Positions 5,985-11,968 of a stretch of DNA of 12,752 nt are shown here, piece by piece. The position numbers and the translations under genes are program-made. The notes under the pieces were generated by a model. It ran no database searches and was not told where the DNA came from. It saw nothing but the letters and a program-made list of their open reading frames with translations. The DNA is from an uncultured Anaerotignum sp. (GTDB taxonomy: Bacteria > Bacillota > Clostridia > Lachnospirales > Anaerotignaceae): positions 1-12,752 of the forward strand of contig NZ_CAKQVD010000054.1 in assembly GCF_934277605.1 (NCBI RefSeq). Reading direction: 5' to 3'. Positions within the stretch are counted from its first letter, which is position 1. Each line of letters begins with the position of its first letter.

Positions 5985-6236
5985 TTGATTAACACCTACC
6001 TTAATCACGCAAAAGCTGAACGTGGCCGCTTCCGTGACGTTCTGCATTGGCTGCGAATGGAACGTACTCCCGAATATGCCCTTGCTGGCATTGCTACCTG
6101 TTACGGTATCCCTGCCGCCGGGAACGTGCGAGAGAGTGTAGCTCTGGCACTGTGTACCGCCTTTACCTCTTTCAATCTGGACGGATACCGCCGTCTGATG
6201 CACATGATCGAGCGAACCAGAAAGGCGGTGGACTAA
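5985..6236 (+). CDS. Hypothetical small protein, 83 aa, TTG start
   Basis: Starts at TTG 5985. GGAGGTG (5972-5978) sits at ideal spacing, whereas the TTG at 5970 overlaps that site and cannot be the start. The product is basic and helical (INTYLNHAKAERGRFRDVLH onward, ending MIERTRKAVD). No family is recognised. It is tightly coupled to its neighbours: the preceding stop codon is at 5967-5969, and its own TAA is one base before the ATG of the HNH gene. Co-translation suggests that the small proteins function with the HNH protein, though this is inference from spacing only. Confidence 0.78.
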   Translation: MINTYLNHAKAERGRFRDVLHWLRMERTPEYALAGIATCYGIPAAGNVRESVALALCTAFTSFNLDGYRRLMHMIERTRKAVD

Positions 6237-6237
6237 T

Positions 6238-7236
6238 ATGCTGGAAAAAGCTGTTGAGAAAATTTTTGAACGTGCTACCGATTATAAGGGGTTTGCGAAG
6301 TGCAAAGACAGGCAGATGAAGCGTGGGATGCAAATGCTGATTAGCAAGGAAGATATTCCACTGCTCATTGAAGCATACAACAACAAGAAAATCTCTATCC
6401 GGGAGTATCCTGTTGGCCGCACAAAGGACTATAACGATGGATGGTTTGTCCAGCGCAACGTATTCCATCCTGTGAACCTGAGAGGTGATCGCCTGTATTT
6501 TGGAGACGATTTATGGGTTGATGCAGATAAGCTACTTGTAACAACTACTATCGGCTGGGATAAAACTACTCCCGGACAGGAAAAACAGGTTTGTGGACTT
6601 CAGCTTCAGGCGTGGCAGACCTTCGGAGAGTTCAACGGCAAGGATGTGACCCCCGAAAACACGAAATATTATATGTTCAATCGTGTTATTTGTGAGGTTA
6701 AGGAGCTAAAAGAATTCGCCGGAAATAAGTATGAAAATTATTTTGTGGCCGCTGATGGGTGGGTATTCACCAATAAATCCTCTGGAAAAGAGCATTTAAC
6801 GCCACTGGTTGCAAGTATCGGAAAATCGAACAAAAAAGATGGAAAGGGAACACCCTATTATCACGTTGTTCTTGTAGATACCTCTCGTAAACCGCACCCG
6901 CTCAATATTCACAAGTTGGTTGCTGTTCTATTTATCGAGAATGACGACCCTCTTAATAAAACCGATGTAAACCACCGTGATCTGAACCCGTGCAATAATG
7001 CTGTAGAGAATCTGGAATGGTGTACGAAGGCATACAACAGTCAATACACATACACATTCCGGGCGTTAAAAGAAGCTATGCCGGAAATCGACTACCGTTT
7101 GTGGCTGGATGATTGTCACGATCTGACCAACAAGGTTTTGAACCTGAAGAGCGAGGACAAGACAAAGCTGACTGTCGCTGCTGCTGTCCAGATTAGCAAG
7201 CGGCTGGAACATGAAAATCTGGCCGCTGCCAGTTGA
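6238..7236 (+). CDS. HNH endonuclease-like protein with unfamiliar N-terminal domain
   Basis: 332 aa. The C-terminal half holds an HNH_3-type nuclease motif: IHKLVAVLFI (224-233), then VNHRDLNPCNNAVENLEWC with His246, Asn253/254 and LEW at 259-261, the pattern V.H.D.N..NN..NLEW of homing and phage HNH enzymes. Just before it, YFVAADGWVFTN (168-179) resembles the NUMOD4-type segment preceding such motifs. The first 140 residues are longer than the usual NUMOD region and I do not recognise them. A final helical tail (LTVAAAVQISKRLE) follows. Metal-dependent DNA cleavage is expected. Position at the end of a coupled operon argues that it is more than a free-standing selfish gene, but a homing enzyme that landed there remains possible. 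Confidence 0.82.
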   Translation: MLEKAVEKIFERATDYKGFAKCKDRQMKRGMQMLISKEDIPLLIEAYNNKKISIREYPVGRTKDYNDGWFVQRNVFHPVNLRGDRLYFGDDLWVDADKLLVTTTIGWDKTTPGQEKQVCGLQLQAWQTFGEFNGKDVTPENTKYYMFNRVICEVKELKEFAGNKYENYFVAADGWVFTNKSSGKEHLTPLVASIGKSNKKDGKGTPYYHVVLVDTSRKPHPLNIHKLVAVLFIENDDPLNKTDVNHRDLNPCNNAVENLEWCTKAYNSQYTYTFRALKEAMPEIDYRLWLDDCHDLTNKVLNLKSEDKTKLTVAAAVQISKRLEHENLAAAS

Positions 7237-7263
7237 TATAAACTCTCCTTATGAAGCCTGACC

Positions 7264-7283
7264 GCCCAACGGTTGGGCTTTTG
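7264..7283 (+). terminator. Terminator of the HNH operon
   Basis: GCCCAA (7264-7269), loop CGG, TTGGGC (7273-7278), then TTTT. It stands 27 bases after the HNH stop codon. Confidence 0.87.
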
Positions 7284-7328
7284 CTTTACCATCGTTTTTG
7301 AAATGAGCATTTTAAGTTCACTTTTTTG

Positions 7329-7372
7329 CAAAAAAAATACCGCCGGTGCATCGTTTTGGATGCTGGGCGGTA
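7329..7372 (-). terminator. Terminator of the 487-aa gene (minus strand)
   Basis: Read on the minus strand, TACCGCC pairs with GGCGGTA (arms at plus 7366-7372 and 7338-7344), an inner GCATC/GATGC stem adds to it, and a run of T follows (plus-strand A run 7329-7337). It lies 25 bases past the stop. Confidence 0.88.
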
Positions 7373-7397
7373 CGCTTGAAATTATTGCAGTAGTCTA

Positions 7398-8861
7398 TTA
7401 TATTTCATCAATAATGGTGGAAATGTCAATTTCTTCTGATTTTTCTTTTTGTCTATTTTTCTGAAGTTGCTTCTGATAGTTCTGATACAGTGCAACCCTT
7501 TTCTGCAAATCGGAAAAATCCTTCTGATAGCTGCTGCTATCGGTGCTTACCTCTACATTATCTTCGCTTTCAGGTTTATCTTCTGGCTGTTCCACCGGGT
7601 TTTCTTCATCTTCATCTGCAAAAAATATGCTATTATCATCTTCTGGTTCGACCCCATTAAGGGAGTCGGCATCATCCAGATCGTCCACAACATTTTTGCG
7701 GAATATAGTGGGTCTTAACGGTGGGAATGAAACACTGTCTACGTTTTCTTCGCTTACAACCCTGTCGGCCAGCTTAATCATTTCGTCTGCAAATTCGTCA
7801 ATTTGTTCTTGCGTCAAAGCGTTTTTGAAATAATTGTAGTCTTTGAGCATTTTATTGGGATTGCCCCATTGTCCATCACTGACCTTTTTCTTATTCTTTC
7901 TTGCTATCGCAACTCTGCTCTTCATCCGTTTGGATGTTTTAATGTATTCGTAAATTAGTATGTTCAGCCTGTAAAACGAATCGAATGGAGTAGTATTCCA
8001 GTCTACACGAGCTTTCAAACGCTCTATATTTTTTGGTGAAATATCAATCAAATAAAGCGTCTCGATTTTTATTAGGACATCTCTTTCTTTTTCTTCTGAA
8101 GTCAAAAATTCTTCAGCAATTTTGCTGTTAAGATGGTTGTAATACTCAATCCGCTTTCCTGAAGCAAATAATTCTTTTACATCTTTGTACTTGTAACCGT
8201 TATTTCTTGAAAAATATTGGAATGTTTCATCTTCCAGTTGGAGCAATTTTTCTCTTTCATCTTTTTTTAATGGCTGAATTTTTCTGTTTGGCCGCCTACC
8301 CTTCACAAGATACTTAACCGTAGTCCACGACAATTCTTTGTTGCGTTGCATAGCATTGAGCGCAGTTACGGTATACTCATTAAATTTTGAGCGACAAAGA
8401 GAGCGAAACTGTTTTGCCGCAAATTCTTTCATAGTATGAATTTCGCAAAATGCAAAGCCACGTCGTATCATTCCACAGGCTAAAAAAATGCTATCGGCTT
8501 CAAAAAGAAGCTCTGCACTTTCACATTTCCCTTCATCAAGAATCCGTAAAAGCTGAAATGTAAGTATCCGTTGAATTAGCGAACTGTATTTGGAATTTTT
8601 TCCGCTTGTTGGCCGTGGTGGTTTTATTTCCATTGGAGGACGTACCTTCACAATGGTTATTTTTTGACTTCCATCTTCTTTCCGATACTCCACGAATCTG
8701 TCAAGTTCTTCCATGAACTGTTTTCGGCTATCGCTTGTCAATGGCTTTCCGTTCCCATCCAATACGCCCATAGTGCGTGATAACTCTGCAAAACTCTTAA
8801 ACTCTTGCCCTGCATGGAGCTTTTGTAGCATATCATCTGTTACATCATATTTTTTTCGCAT
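7398..8861 (-). CDS. Large hypothetical protein, 487 aa, possibly DNA-binding
   Basis: Unrecognised. The N-terminus (FKSFAELSRTMGVLDGNGKP, about 22-41, then RKQFMEELDRFVEYRKED) resembles the short DNA-binding-like domain at the start of many Firmicute plasmid and phage proteins of unknown role. The central part (100-370) is basic and helical with many Lys/Arg. Residues about 395-445 are strongly acidic and probably disordered (DDLDDADSLNGVEPEDDN), and the last 45 are a Gln/Lys-rich coiled coil ending in ISTIIDEI. It has a single-gene transcript with extended -10 promoter, ACGGAGG before ATG and a terminator. Its A+T content is clearly higher than in neighbouring genes, suggesting separate acquisition. 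A role in plasmid replication or defence is possible, but nothing in the sequence decides it. Confidence 0.82.
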   Translation of the reverse strand: MRKKYDVTDDMLQKLHAGQEFKSFAELSRTMGVLDGNGKPLTSDSRKQFMEELDRFVEYRKEDGSQKITIVKVRPPMEIKPPRPTSGKNSKYSSLIQRILTFQLLRILDEGKCESAELLFEADSIFLACGMIRRGFAFCEIHTMKEFAAKQFRSLCRSKFNEYTVTALNAMQRNKELSWTTVKYLVKGRRPNRKIQPLKKDEREKLLQLEDETFQYFSRNNGYKYKDVKELFASGKRIEYYNHLNSKIAEEFLTSEEKERDVLIKIETLYLIDISPKNIERLKARVDWNTTPFDSFYRLNILIYEYIKTSKRMKSRVAIARKNKKKVSDGQWGNPNKMLKDYNYFKNALTQEQIDEFADEMIKLADRVVSEENVDSVSFPPLRPTIFRKNVVDDLDDADSLNGVEPEDDNSIFFADEDEENPVEQPEDKPESEDNVEVSTDSSSYQKDFSDLQKRVALYQNYQKQLQKNRQKEKSEEIDISTIIDEI

Positions 8862-8928
8862 AGTAAATGAACCTCCGTGTTTTCCCCAGCGAATTACAGC
8901 ATCCTTCCAGATACCTTCTCACCTTTCT

Positions 8929-8934
8929 ATTATA
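8929..8934 (-). promoter_or_regulatory. Extended -10 promoter of the 487-aa gene
   Basis: On the minus strand TGCTATAAT is an extended -10, with a weak -35 (TGGAAT) 17 bases upstream. The 5' leader of about 60 nt ends with ACGGAGG before ATG 8861. Confidence 0.7.
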
Positions 8935-8949
8935 GCACAAAACAGGATA

Positions 8950-9456
8950 TAATTCCAGTAAGAAATAATATTATAATTATTATAATACTGATAACATCTC
9001 CTCTTTTTTCTCACTTAGCGGCCTTCTTGCTGTTGCCGCCGTTCGCTTGGGGCTTCCGGCGACACAGCAAATGCCGCCAGTGGGGAGTGGGAGGACGATG
9101 GAGTGCGTTTTGATGATTAGAGGACTTCGTCTGGGTCGAATCAAGAGGGGTCTATCTGGGGTCGAAAATAGGATATGTTTGTCACATGATACTGAAATCC
9201 ACATAAAACCCTTCTTCTATATTCTGCCTGTTCTAGCTCCATTTCCTGCCGTTCTGGGGCTATTCTGGACTGTTCTGCAAGGTTTTCTCTGTTTCTGAGG
9301 TAGTTTACCACCGTTTTGGAAAGGCTCTTACAGGACTTCTCTGACGGCTCTGATGAGGTGCTGTACTCCCGGTGGATTTTCCGCACTTGTGTGGAATGGA
9401 CGCTCCTACAATTAAAAGTGAAGGTTTAATATTTCCAAAGCATCTTTCCGGGCATC
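8950..9456. other. Gene-poor, probably decayed stretch
   Basis: No intact gene with start signals. On the minus strand, codons ending at a TGA near 9017-9019 spell RRKPQANGGNSKKAAK, a Lys-rich tail typical of the end of a basic protein, but the frame upstream turns implausible. This could be the remnant C-terminus of a lost DNA-binding or mobilization protein. The sequence is followed on that strand by AAAAAAGAGGAG and ATG with only a short frame. A weak minus-strand frame at 9386-9141 is listed separately. Confidence 0.35.
9141..9386 (-). CDS. Doubtful 81-aa frame, possible gene remnant
   Basis: A highly charged product from GTG 9386 (KIHREYSTSSEPSEKSCKSL, then VVNYLRNRENLAEQSRIAPE and EMELEQAEYRRRVL). 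Codon composition in the first 60 residues looks coding, with G or C often at third positions. However, there is no ribosome binding site before the GTG, the frame stays open only to about 9420, and the last 20 residues look non-coding. It probably is a fragment of a degraded gene. No family recognised. Confidence 0.3.
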   Translation of the reverse strand: MRKIHREYSTSSEPSEKSCKSLSKTVVNYLRNRENLAEQSRIAPERQEMELEQAEYRRRVLCGFQYHVTNISYFRPQIDPS

Positions 9457-9490
9457 AAAAAAAGGACTGCTGCATCTCTGCAAACAGCCC
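9457..9490 (-). terminator. Minus-strand terminator, likely end of the 55/89-aa operon transcript
   Basis: On the minus strand GGGCTG (plus 9485-9490) pairs with CAGTCC (plus 9464-9469), with inner TGCA pairing, followed by seven T (plus A run 9457-9463). No gene lies in the 260 bp upstream of it on this strand, so the operon starting near 10360 would carry a long 3' untranslated tail. Confidence 0.75.
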
Positions 9491-9499
9491 TCTGTACAT

Positions 9500-9750
9500 T
9501 GATATTTATTTAACATTGTTCGAGCGTGAAAAAATCTGATGTATTTGTGGTGGAGATGTAATACTTCCCCACTTTCCCCACCTTCCAGACACCCTATATT
9601 CCAGAAAAATACCCCAAATTCCCCATCTTTCAGGGGAAAATCAACCCAAAACAGACCCTAAACGACACCAAAACAGGGGTAAAAACGGCTCTAAAATATC
9701 ATTCGGTGACGCAATCGGTGGAGAGGTTTTGGACTTTTTTGTCCAACCAA
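9500..9750. other. Non-coding stretch with strong strand asymmetry
   Basis: The plus strand from about 9565 to 9690 is rich in CCCC and poor in G, so the minus strand carries about seven runs of three or four G within 115 bases. TTGGAC/GTCCAA arms around a T6 centre (9729-9746) form a hairpin. No gene is seen. As RNA of the minus operon the segment would be a G-rich 3' tail. Confidence 0.4.
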
Positions 9751-9751
9751 T

Positions 9752-9847
9752 CTACGCTTCACGGAGCGCAAAAATGTTCTCCGTGTTACACTTCTGTTCC
9801 ATGCCGCCGGGGTAGTCGATTTGTGACACACCCTTCAGGCTGTCCAT
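9752..9847 (-). CDS. Possible 31-aa peptide, third gene of minus operon
   Basis: Frame MDSLKGVSQIDYPGGMEQKC, ending NIFALREA and TAG. AGGGGTG lies about 9 bases before the ATG and overlaps the end of the 89-aa gene's stop region, so translational coupling is possible. It is too short for any family assignment. It could equally be the start of a gene whose remainder was lost in the non-coding stretch to the left. If real, it is the only called gene in the window ending in TAG apart from the interrupted Rep. Confidence 0.35.
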   Translation of the reverse strand: MDSLKGVSQIDYPGGMEQKCNTENIFALREA

Positions 9848-9864
9848 TTTGCCGTACACCCCTA

Positions 9865-10134
9865 TTATCTGAGTACCACCATCAAAAAGAACACCAGCGG
9901 CAGGATAATCATAAGGAGCAATCCAGACTGTTCAAGGCTTTTGTCCAGATTTTCGTTGAGCTTCTTCCGTTCTTCCGGGGTCATTTGCTCAATTTCCTTC
10001 CGGGTAGGAAGTCGGCCACTGCTGGAACTGTGATAGCTGCCACTCGATCTACTGCCCTTCATGGTGCTGTCAAACGTCTGTTTATAGTGGGCGTAACCCT
10101 CTGCACCCTTGCCAAAATAACCGTAGTCTGCCAT
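9865..10134 (-). CDS. Small C-terminally membrane-anchored protein, 89 aa
   Basis: Starts at ATG 10134, 8 bases after AGGGGAG; the in-frame GTG at 10143 overlaps that site. It opens MADYGYFGKGAEGYAHYKQT, followed by a Ser/Gly-rich linker (27-40), a charged helix (RKEIEQMTPEERKKLNENLD) and a hydrophobic segment (GLLLMIILPLVFFLMVVL, 71-88) reaching the last residue. This is tail-anchored topology with the charged part in the cytoplasm. No family recognised. The gene follows the 55-aa gene by 16 bases with a repeated GTGCAGCACATG junction. Small membrane proteins next to addiction modules are common on plasmids, but no function can be read from the sequence. Confidence 0.75.
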   Translation of the reverse strand: MADYGYFGKGAEGYAHYKQTFDSTMKGSRSSGSYHSSSSGRLPTRKEIEQMTPEERKKLNENLDKSLEQSGLLLMIILPLVFFLMVVLR

Positions 10135-10150
10135 GTGCTGCACTCCCCTT

Positions 10151-10318
10151 TCATTCCTCTGGTTCTTCCAATAGCTCTCTAGCTGCTATCTGGATGCCGT
10201 TCACAACACCGGAAAAGTATGTTTCTTCCTGTTCATCGTGGGCTTCTTGGGCTGCATTCAGCTTTTGATTGTACTTGTGTTTCAGATCTTCCAGCTTGAA
10301 ATACTGCTTGTTGGTCAT
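10151..10318 (-). CDS. Small hypothetical protein, 55 aa
   Basis: MTNKQYFKLEDLKHKYNQKL begins the product, which ends IAARELLEEPEE. It is probably one long amphipathic helix or coiled coil, strongly charged, without membrane segment or cysteines. It is the first gene of the minus-strand operon. AAAGGA lies about 10 bases before ATG within the junction GTGCAGCACATG, the same 12 bases found at the start of the next gene. Below the usual length limits of gene finders, but promoter, ribosome binding site and spacing support it. Function unknown. Confidence 0.65.
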   Translation of the reverse strand: MTNKQYFKLEDLKHKYNQKLNAAQEAHDEQEETYFSGVVNGIQIAARELLEEPEE

Positions 10319-10362
10319 GTGCTGCACGTCCTTTCTGTGCCCACTTGTGGGCTTCTGAGATG

Positions 10363-10368
10363 ATTATA
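10363..10368 (-). promoter_or_regulatory. Extended -10 promoter of the minus-strand small-protein operon
   Basis: On the minus strand TGGTATAAT is an extended -10 (hexamer at plus 10363-10368); the -35 (TTTTTA at 17 bp) is poor. The leader begins with the near-palindrome GCCCACTTGTGGGC (plus 10339-10352), which can form a hairpin or bind a regulator. Confidence 0.65.
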
Positions 10369-10400
10369 CCACGCCTACTGTCCAATAAAAAGGAACGCCA

Positions 10401-10689
10401 GTTCACATTTTGTGAAATTTTCCGGGCAACCTATGTCAATTTGACATTAGTTAAACAGTCGTCAATCTGACGACAGTTGATTGTGTGCTGCATCGACCTT
10501 GTTCCTCAATCTGAGGAAAGTTCAGACCTCGGTACTTGTTTTGAGTACCCATCAACCGTTACCAGTTTGGTAACAGTTCAAACAACGTAACAATGTTTGA
10601 TTTATGACCTCGGTAGTCAAATTGACGACTGAGCTTTTCCCAACATTATCCGTTTCGGATAACAAGCTACCATCAATCTAATGGTTGCT
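10401..10689. repeat. Array of about ten 17-bp imperfect palindromes with varying arms
   Basis: Each unit is about 7 bp, 3-base centre, 7 bp: 10402-10416, 10433-10447, 10458-10474, 10502-10518, 10532-10548, 10558-10574, 10581-10597 (weak), 10613-10629, 10646-10662, 10669-10685. Arms differ (TTCACA, ATGTCA, GTCGTCA, TTCCTCA, GTACTTG, GTTACCA, GTAGTCA, TTATCCG, ACCATCA) yet each is matched by its own partner. Centres recur as ATC, TTT, ATT, AAT, GTT. In units 3, 6, 8 and 10, three more pairs follow outside one mismatch (AAC/GTT, AAC/GTT, CTC/GAG, AGC/GCT). Flanks AGTTNA (four times) and GACCTCGGTA (twice) recur. The array lies between divergent promoters, with no gene and no clear promoter reading through it. 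Function unknown. Confidence 0.75.
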
Positions 10690-10732
10690 GCACCTGTTAT
10701 AGCTTAAAACGAATTTGATTTATGAACGTTCA
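10596..10732. repeat. 12-bp direct repeat and palindrome upstream of the toxI promoter
   Basis: TTTGATTTATGA occurs at 10596-10607 (inside the palindrome array) and again at 10714-10725. The second copy runs into TGAACGTTCA (10723-10732), a perfect 10-bp palindrome 30 bp upstream of the -35. This may be a regulator site. Confidence 0.5.
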
Positions 10733-10761
10733 CTTTTAATTCTGGCACCGCCGGGAATGTG

Positions 10762-10790
10762 TTGACATTCTACGGCTTATCGAGTATAAT
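10762..10790 (+). promoter_or_regulatory. Promoter of the type III antitoxin RNA
   Basis: TTGACA (10762-10767), 17-bp spacer, TATAAT (10785-10790): full consensus. A strong constitutive promoter ahead of antitoxin repeats is the standard arrangement, with toxin expressed from transcripts that pass the terminator. Confidence 0.9.
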
Positions 10791-10796
10791 ATAAGA

Positions 10797-10988
10797 GGAG
10801 AAAAGCCGGAAGGCCAATCTCTAGGCGACCCACCACCAAAAGTGTGGAGCTTTAACAGTGGTGTATCTCAGCCCCGAATGAGAAAGTTATAAAGTGAGCT
10901 TCTCTTGGCTCTAACTAAGAAAGTTAAAAGTGGGTGTTTCGCTACCCTAAATGCGAACTTAACAGAAGGGTGAGCTATGCTTACCCTT
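10797..10988 (+). ncRNA. toxI: Type III antitoxin RNA (ToxI-like), four diverged repeats
   Basis: Four units of 36, 36, 36 and 35 nt: 10823-10858, 10859-10894, 10895-10930, 10931-10965. Sequence is poorly conserved apart from a TG start and a tail near AAGTTAWAAAG, but each can fold as an H-type pseudoknot with the same order of stems. Unit 4: GGGT/ACCC (10932-10935, 10944-10947) and TTCGC/GCGAA (10938-10942, 10953-10957). Unit 3: GAGC/GCTC and TCTT/AAGA. Unit 2: TCTCA/TGAGA with a short first stem. Unit 1: CCAC/GTGG with a weak first stem. In known systems each processed repeat binds and inhibits one toxin, and the toxin cuts the precursor in the A-rich tails. A GCC/GGC hairpin marks the 5' end (10805-10814). 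Identity rests on the adjacent ToxN gene and this structure. Confidence 0.75.
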
Positions 10989-10996
10989 TTTGTTTT
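10966..10996 (+). terminator. Terminator between antitoxin RNA and toxin
   Basis: AAGGGTGAGC (10966-10975), loop TAT, GCTTACCCTT (10979-10988), with a T-rich tail. Incomplete termination here would set the antitoxin to toxin ratio, the hallmark of type III loci. Confidence 0.88.
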
Positions 10997-11010
10997 GTGG
11001 GAGAAAAATC

Positions 11011-11502
11011 ATGGACGAAATCAAAATCTACGAGATCAACTCAGATTATGTTGACTACCTTGTGCCGTCTGCACCTCTGCTATTCCACAATAAAAAGCCC
11101 GGACAGGCCAATGAGCGGAAATACATCGGCATTGTGCTGTCCATCAATGGCTACAATTATTTTGCTCCGTTGTCCTCTTTTAAGACAAAGCATTATAAGA
11201 TGAAGGACGGTCTGGACTTCTTGAAAATCGGGAACTATGCAGTTATCAATCTAAACTGTATGTTCCCTGTTCCTGCTTCTGAGTGTTCTTACGTCAATTT
11301 TTCAACAATCAAAGACGCAAAGTATAAAACTCTTTTGCTGGCCGAATACCGTATTATCAAGGCTATGCAGGACAAAATCAGAAAGAACGCCGCATCCCTC
11401 TATAAGCACAAACAGACTAAGGGCGACACTACCGCACTTGCCAAACGCTGCAACGACTTCACCATGCTGGAAGGTCTGTGTGCTAAGTACCACCACAAAT
11501 AA
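11011..11502 (+). CDS. toxN: Type III toxin, ToxN/AbiQ family endoribonuclease
   Basis: A 163-aa protein, the usual length of the family. The core KYIGIVLSINGYNYFAPLSS (37-56) matches the ToxN/AbiQ signature, where the residues equivalent to Ser55/Ser56 and nearby Lys (58, 60) form the active site. IYEINSDYVDYL (6-17) matches the N-terminal strand and helix, and AVINLNCMFPVP (77-88) the family's INL.FMIPI segment. A helical C-terminus (ILE-rich IKAMQDKIRKNAASLYKHKQ, ending TMLEGLCAKYHHK) also fits. It would cut RNA at A-rich sites when free of the antitoxin RNA encoded upstream, giving plasmid addiction and possibly abortive phage defence. ATG 11011 follows GGGAG; the in-frame start at 10990 lies in the terminator tail. 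Whether it is ToxN, CptN or TenpN subgroup cannot be settled by eye. Confidence 0.92.
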   Translation: MDEIKIYEINSDYVDYLVPSAPLLFHNKKPGQANERKYIGIVLSINGYNYFAPLSSFKTKHYKMKDGLDFLKIGNYAVINLNCMFPVPASECSYVNFSTIKDAKYKTLLLAEYRIIKAMQDKIRKNAASLYKHKQTKGDTTALAKRCNDFTMLEGLCAKYHHK

Positions 11503-11520
11503 TTGAAAATAACTTTTTAA

Positions 11521-11556
11521 CCCTCTGCTGCAAAAGGCAGGGGATTTTTTATTTTT
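11521..11556 (+). terminator. Terminator after toxN
   Basis: CCC and CTGC (11521-11528, one bulged T) pair with GCAG and GGG (11537-11543), followed by a run of six T, A and five T. Confidence 0.85.
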
Positions 11557-11712
11557 GGGCTACTCTGCCGCCGATCAGCGCAATGCAGCCAGCGGAAATA
11601 CATCCCCCTACCCCTGTTCGGAGGGAGTTTAGCGGTGAGGATGAAATATTTGGATGTACTGCCCCGGCCTGGGCGGTCGATCACCGCCGGGAAAATGAAA
11701 ATAGACCCCTGT
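11557..11712. other. Short gene-free stretch with inverted repeats
   Basis: TACATCC (about 11600) faces GGATGTA (11652-11658), and GGCGGT (11672-11677) faces ACCGCC (11683-11688). The second hairpin lies beyond the stop of the minus-strand RHH gene but has no T run on that strand. ACCCCTGTTC appears twice. No gene seen. Confidence 0.35.
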
Positions 11713-11901
11713 TCAGTCGTTGGGCTGCTCCCGTTCCATTCGGGCTTGCACGGCTTTCAAAATATACTCTGAAAGGCTTTCCCCCGCCTGTTTTGCCGCT
11801 TCTCTGATTTGGGAATCAATTTCTTTAGGCGGTCTGATTGTGATACTGCCCATCTTTTTGTTGTGGGCTACACTTGCCCTTATCTGTGCATCACTTGCCA
11901 T
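11713..11901 (-). CDS. Ribbon-helix-helix repressor/antitoxin-like protein, 62 aa
   Basis: MASDAQIRASVAHNKKMGSI precedes a typical RHH: SITIRPPKEIDSQIREAAKQ, then AGESLSEYILKAVQARMERE (strand, helix, turn at GESLSEYI, helix). Length and composition match CopG/Arc-like plasmid regulators and the DNA-binding half of some toxin-antitoxin or mobilization (MobC-like) proteins. ATG 11901 lies 6 bases after GAGGTG; the in-frame GTG at 11910 is part of that site and is rejected. It is transcribed away from the 92-aa gene. The shared intergenic region holds palindromes with core GTCGAC overlapping both promoters, so autorepression plus repression of the divergent gene is the most likely role. No toxin gene is adjacent on the same strand. 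Confidence 0.82.
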   Translation of the reverse strand: MASDAQIRASVAHNKKMGSITIRPPKEIDSQIREAAKQAGESLSEYILKAVQARMEREQPND

Positions 11902-11933
11902 TTGTGCCACCTCTTTTTTTGCATTATAAGGTA

Positions 11934-11962
11934 ATTATATAAAGGCTCTGTTCGTCTGTCAA
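11934..11962 (-). promoter_or_regulatory. Promoter of the 62-aa RHH gene
   Basis: Minus strand TTGACA (plus 11957-11962), 17-bp spacer, TATAAT (plus 11934-11939): full consensus. The first operator palindrome begins 7 bp upstream of the -35. Confidence 0.87.
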
Positions 11963-11968
11963 TCCGAA

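Noticed and set aside
9565..9690. G-quadruplex on the minus strand
   Set aside because: Several G runs exist, but loops of 12-17 bases between key runs make a stable canonical quadruplex doubtful.
9706..10182. Plus-strand open frame of 158 codons
   Set aside because: It is antisense to the 89-aa and 31-aa genes, which have ribosome binding sites; the plus frame has none.
10401..10689. CRISPR array
   Set aside because: The palindromic parts are not identical repeats, spacings are irregular and no cas gene is present.
10823..10965. CRISPR or simple tandem repeat
   Set aside because: Units are diverged, and the promoter-RNA-terminator-ToxN order identifies a type III antitoxin.
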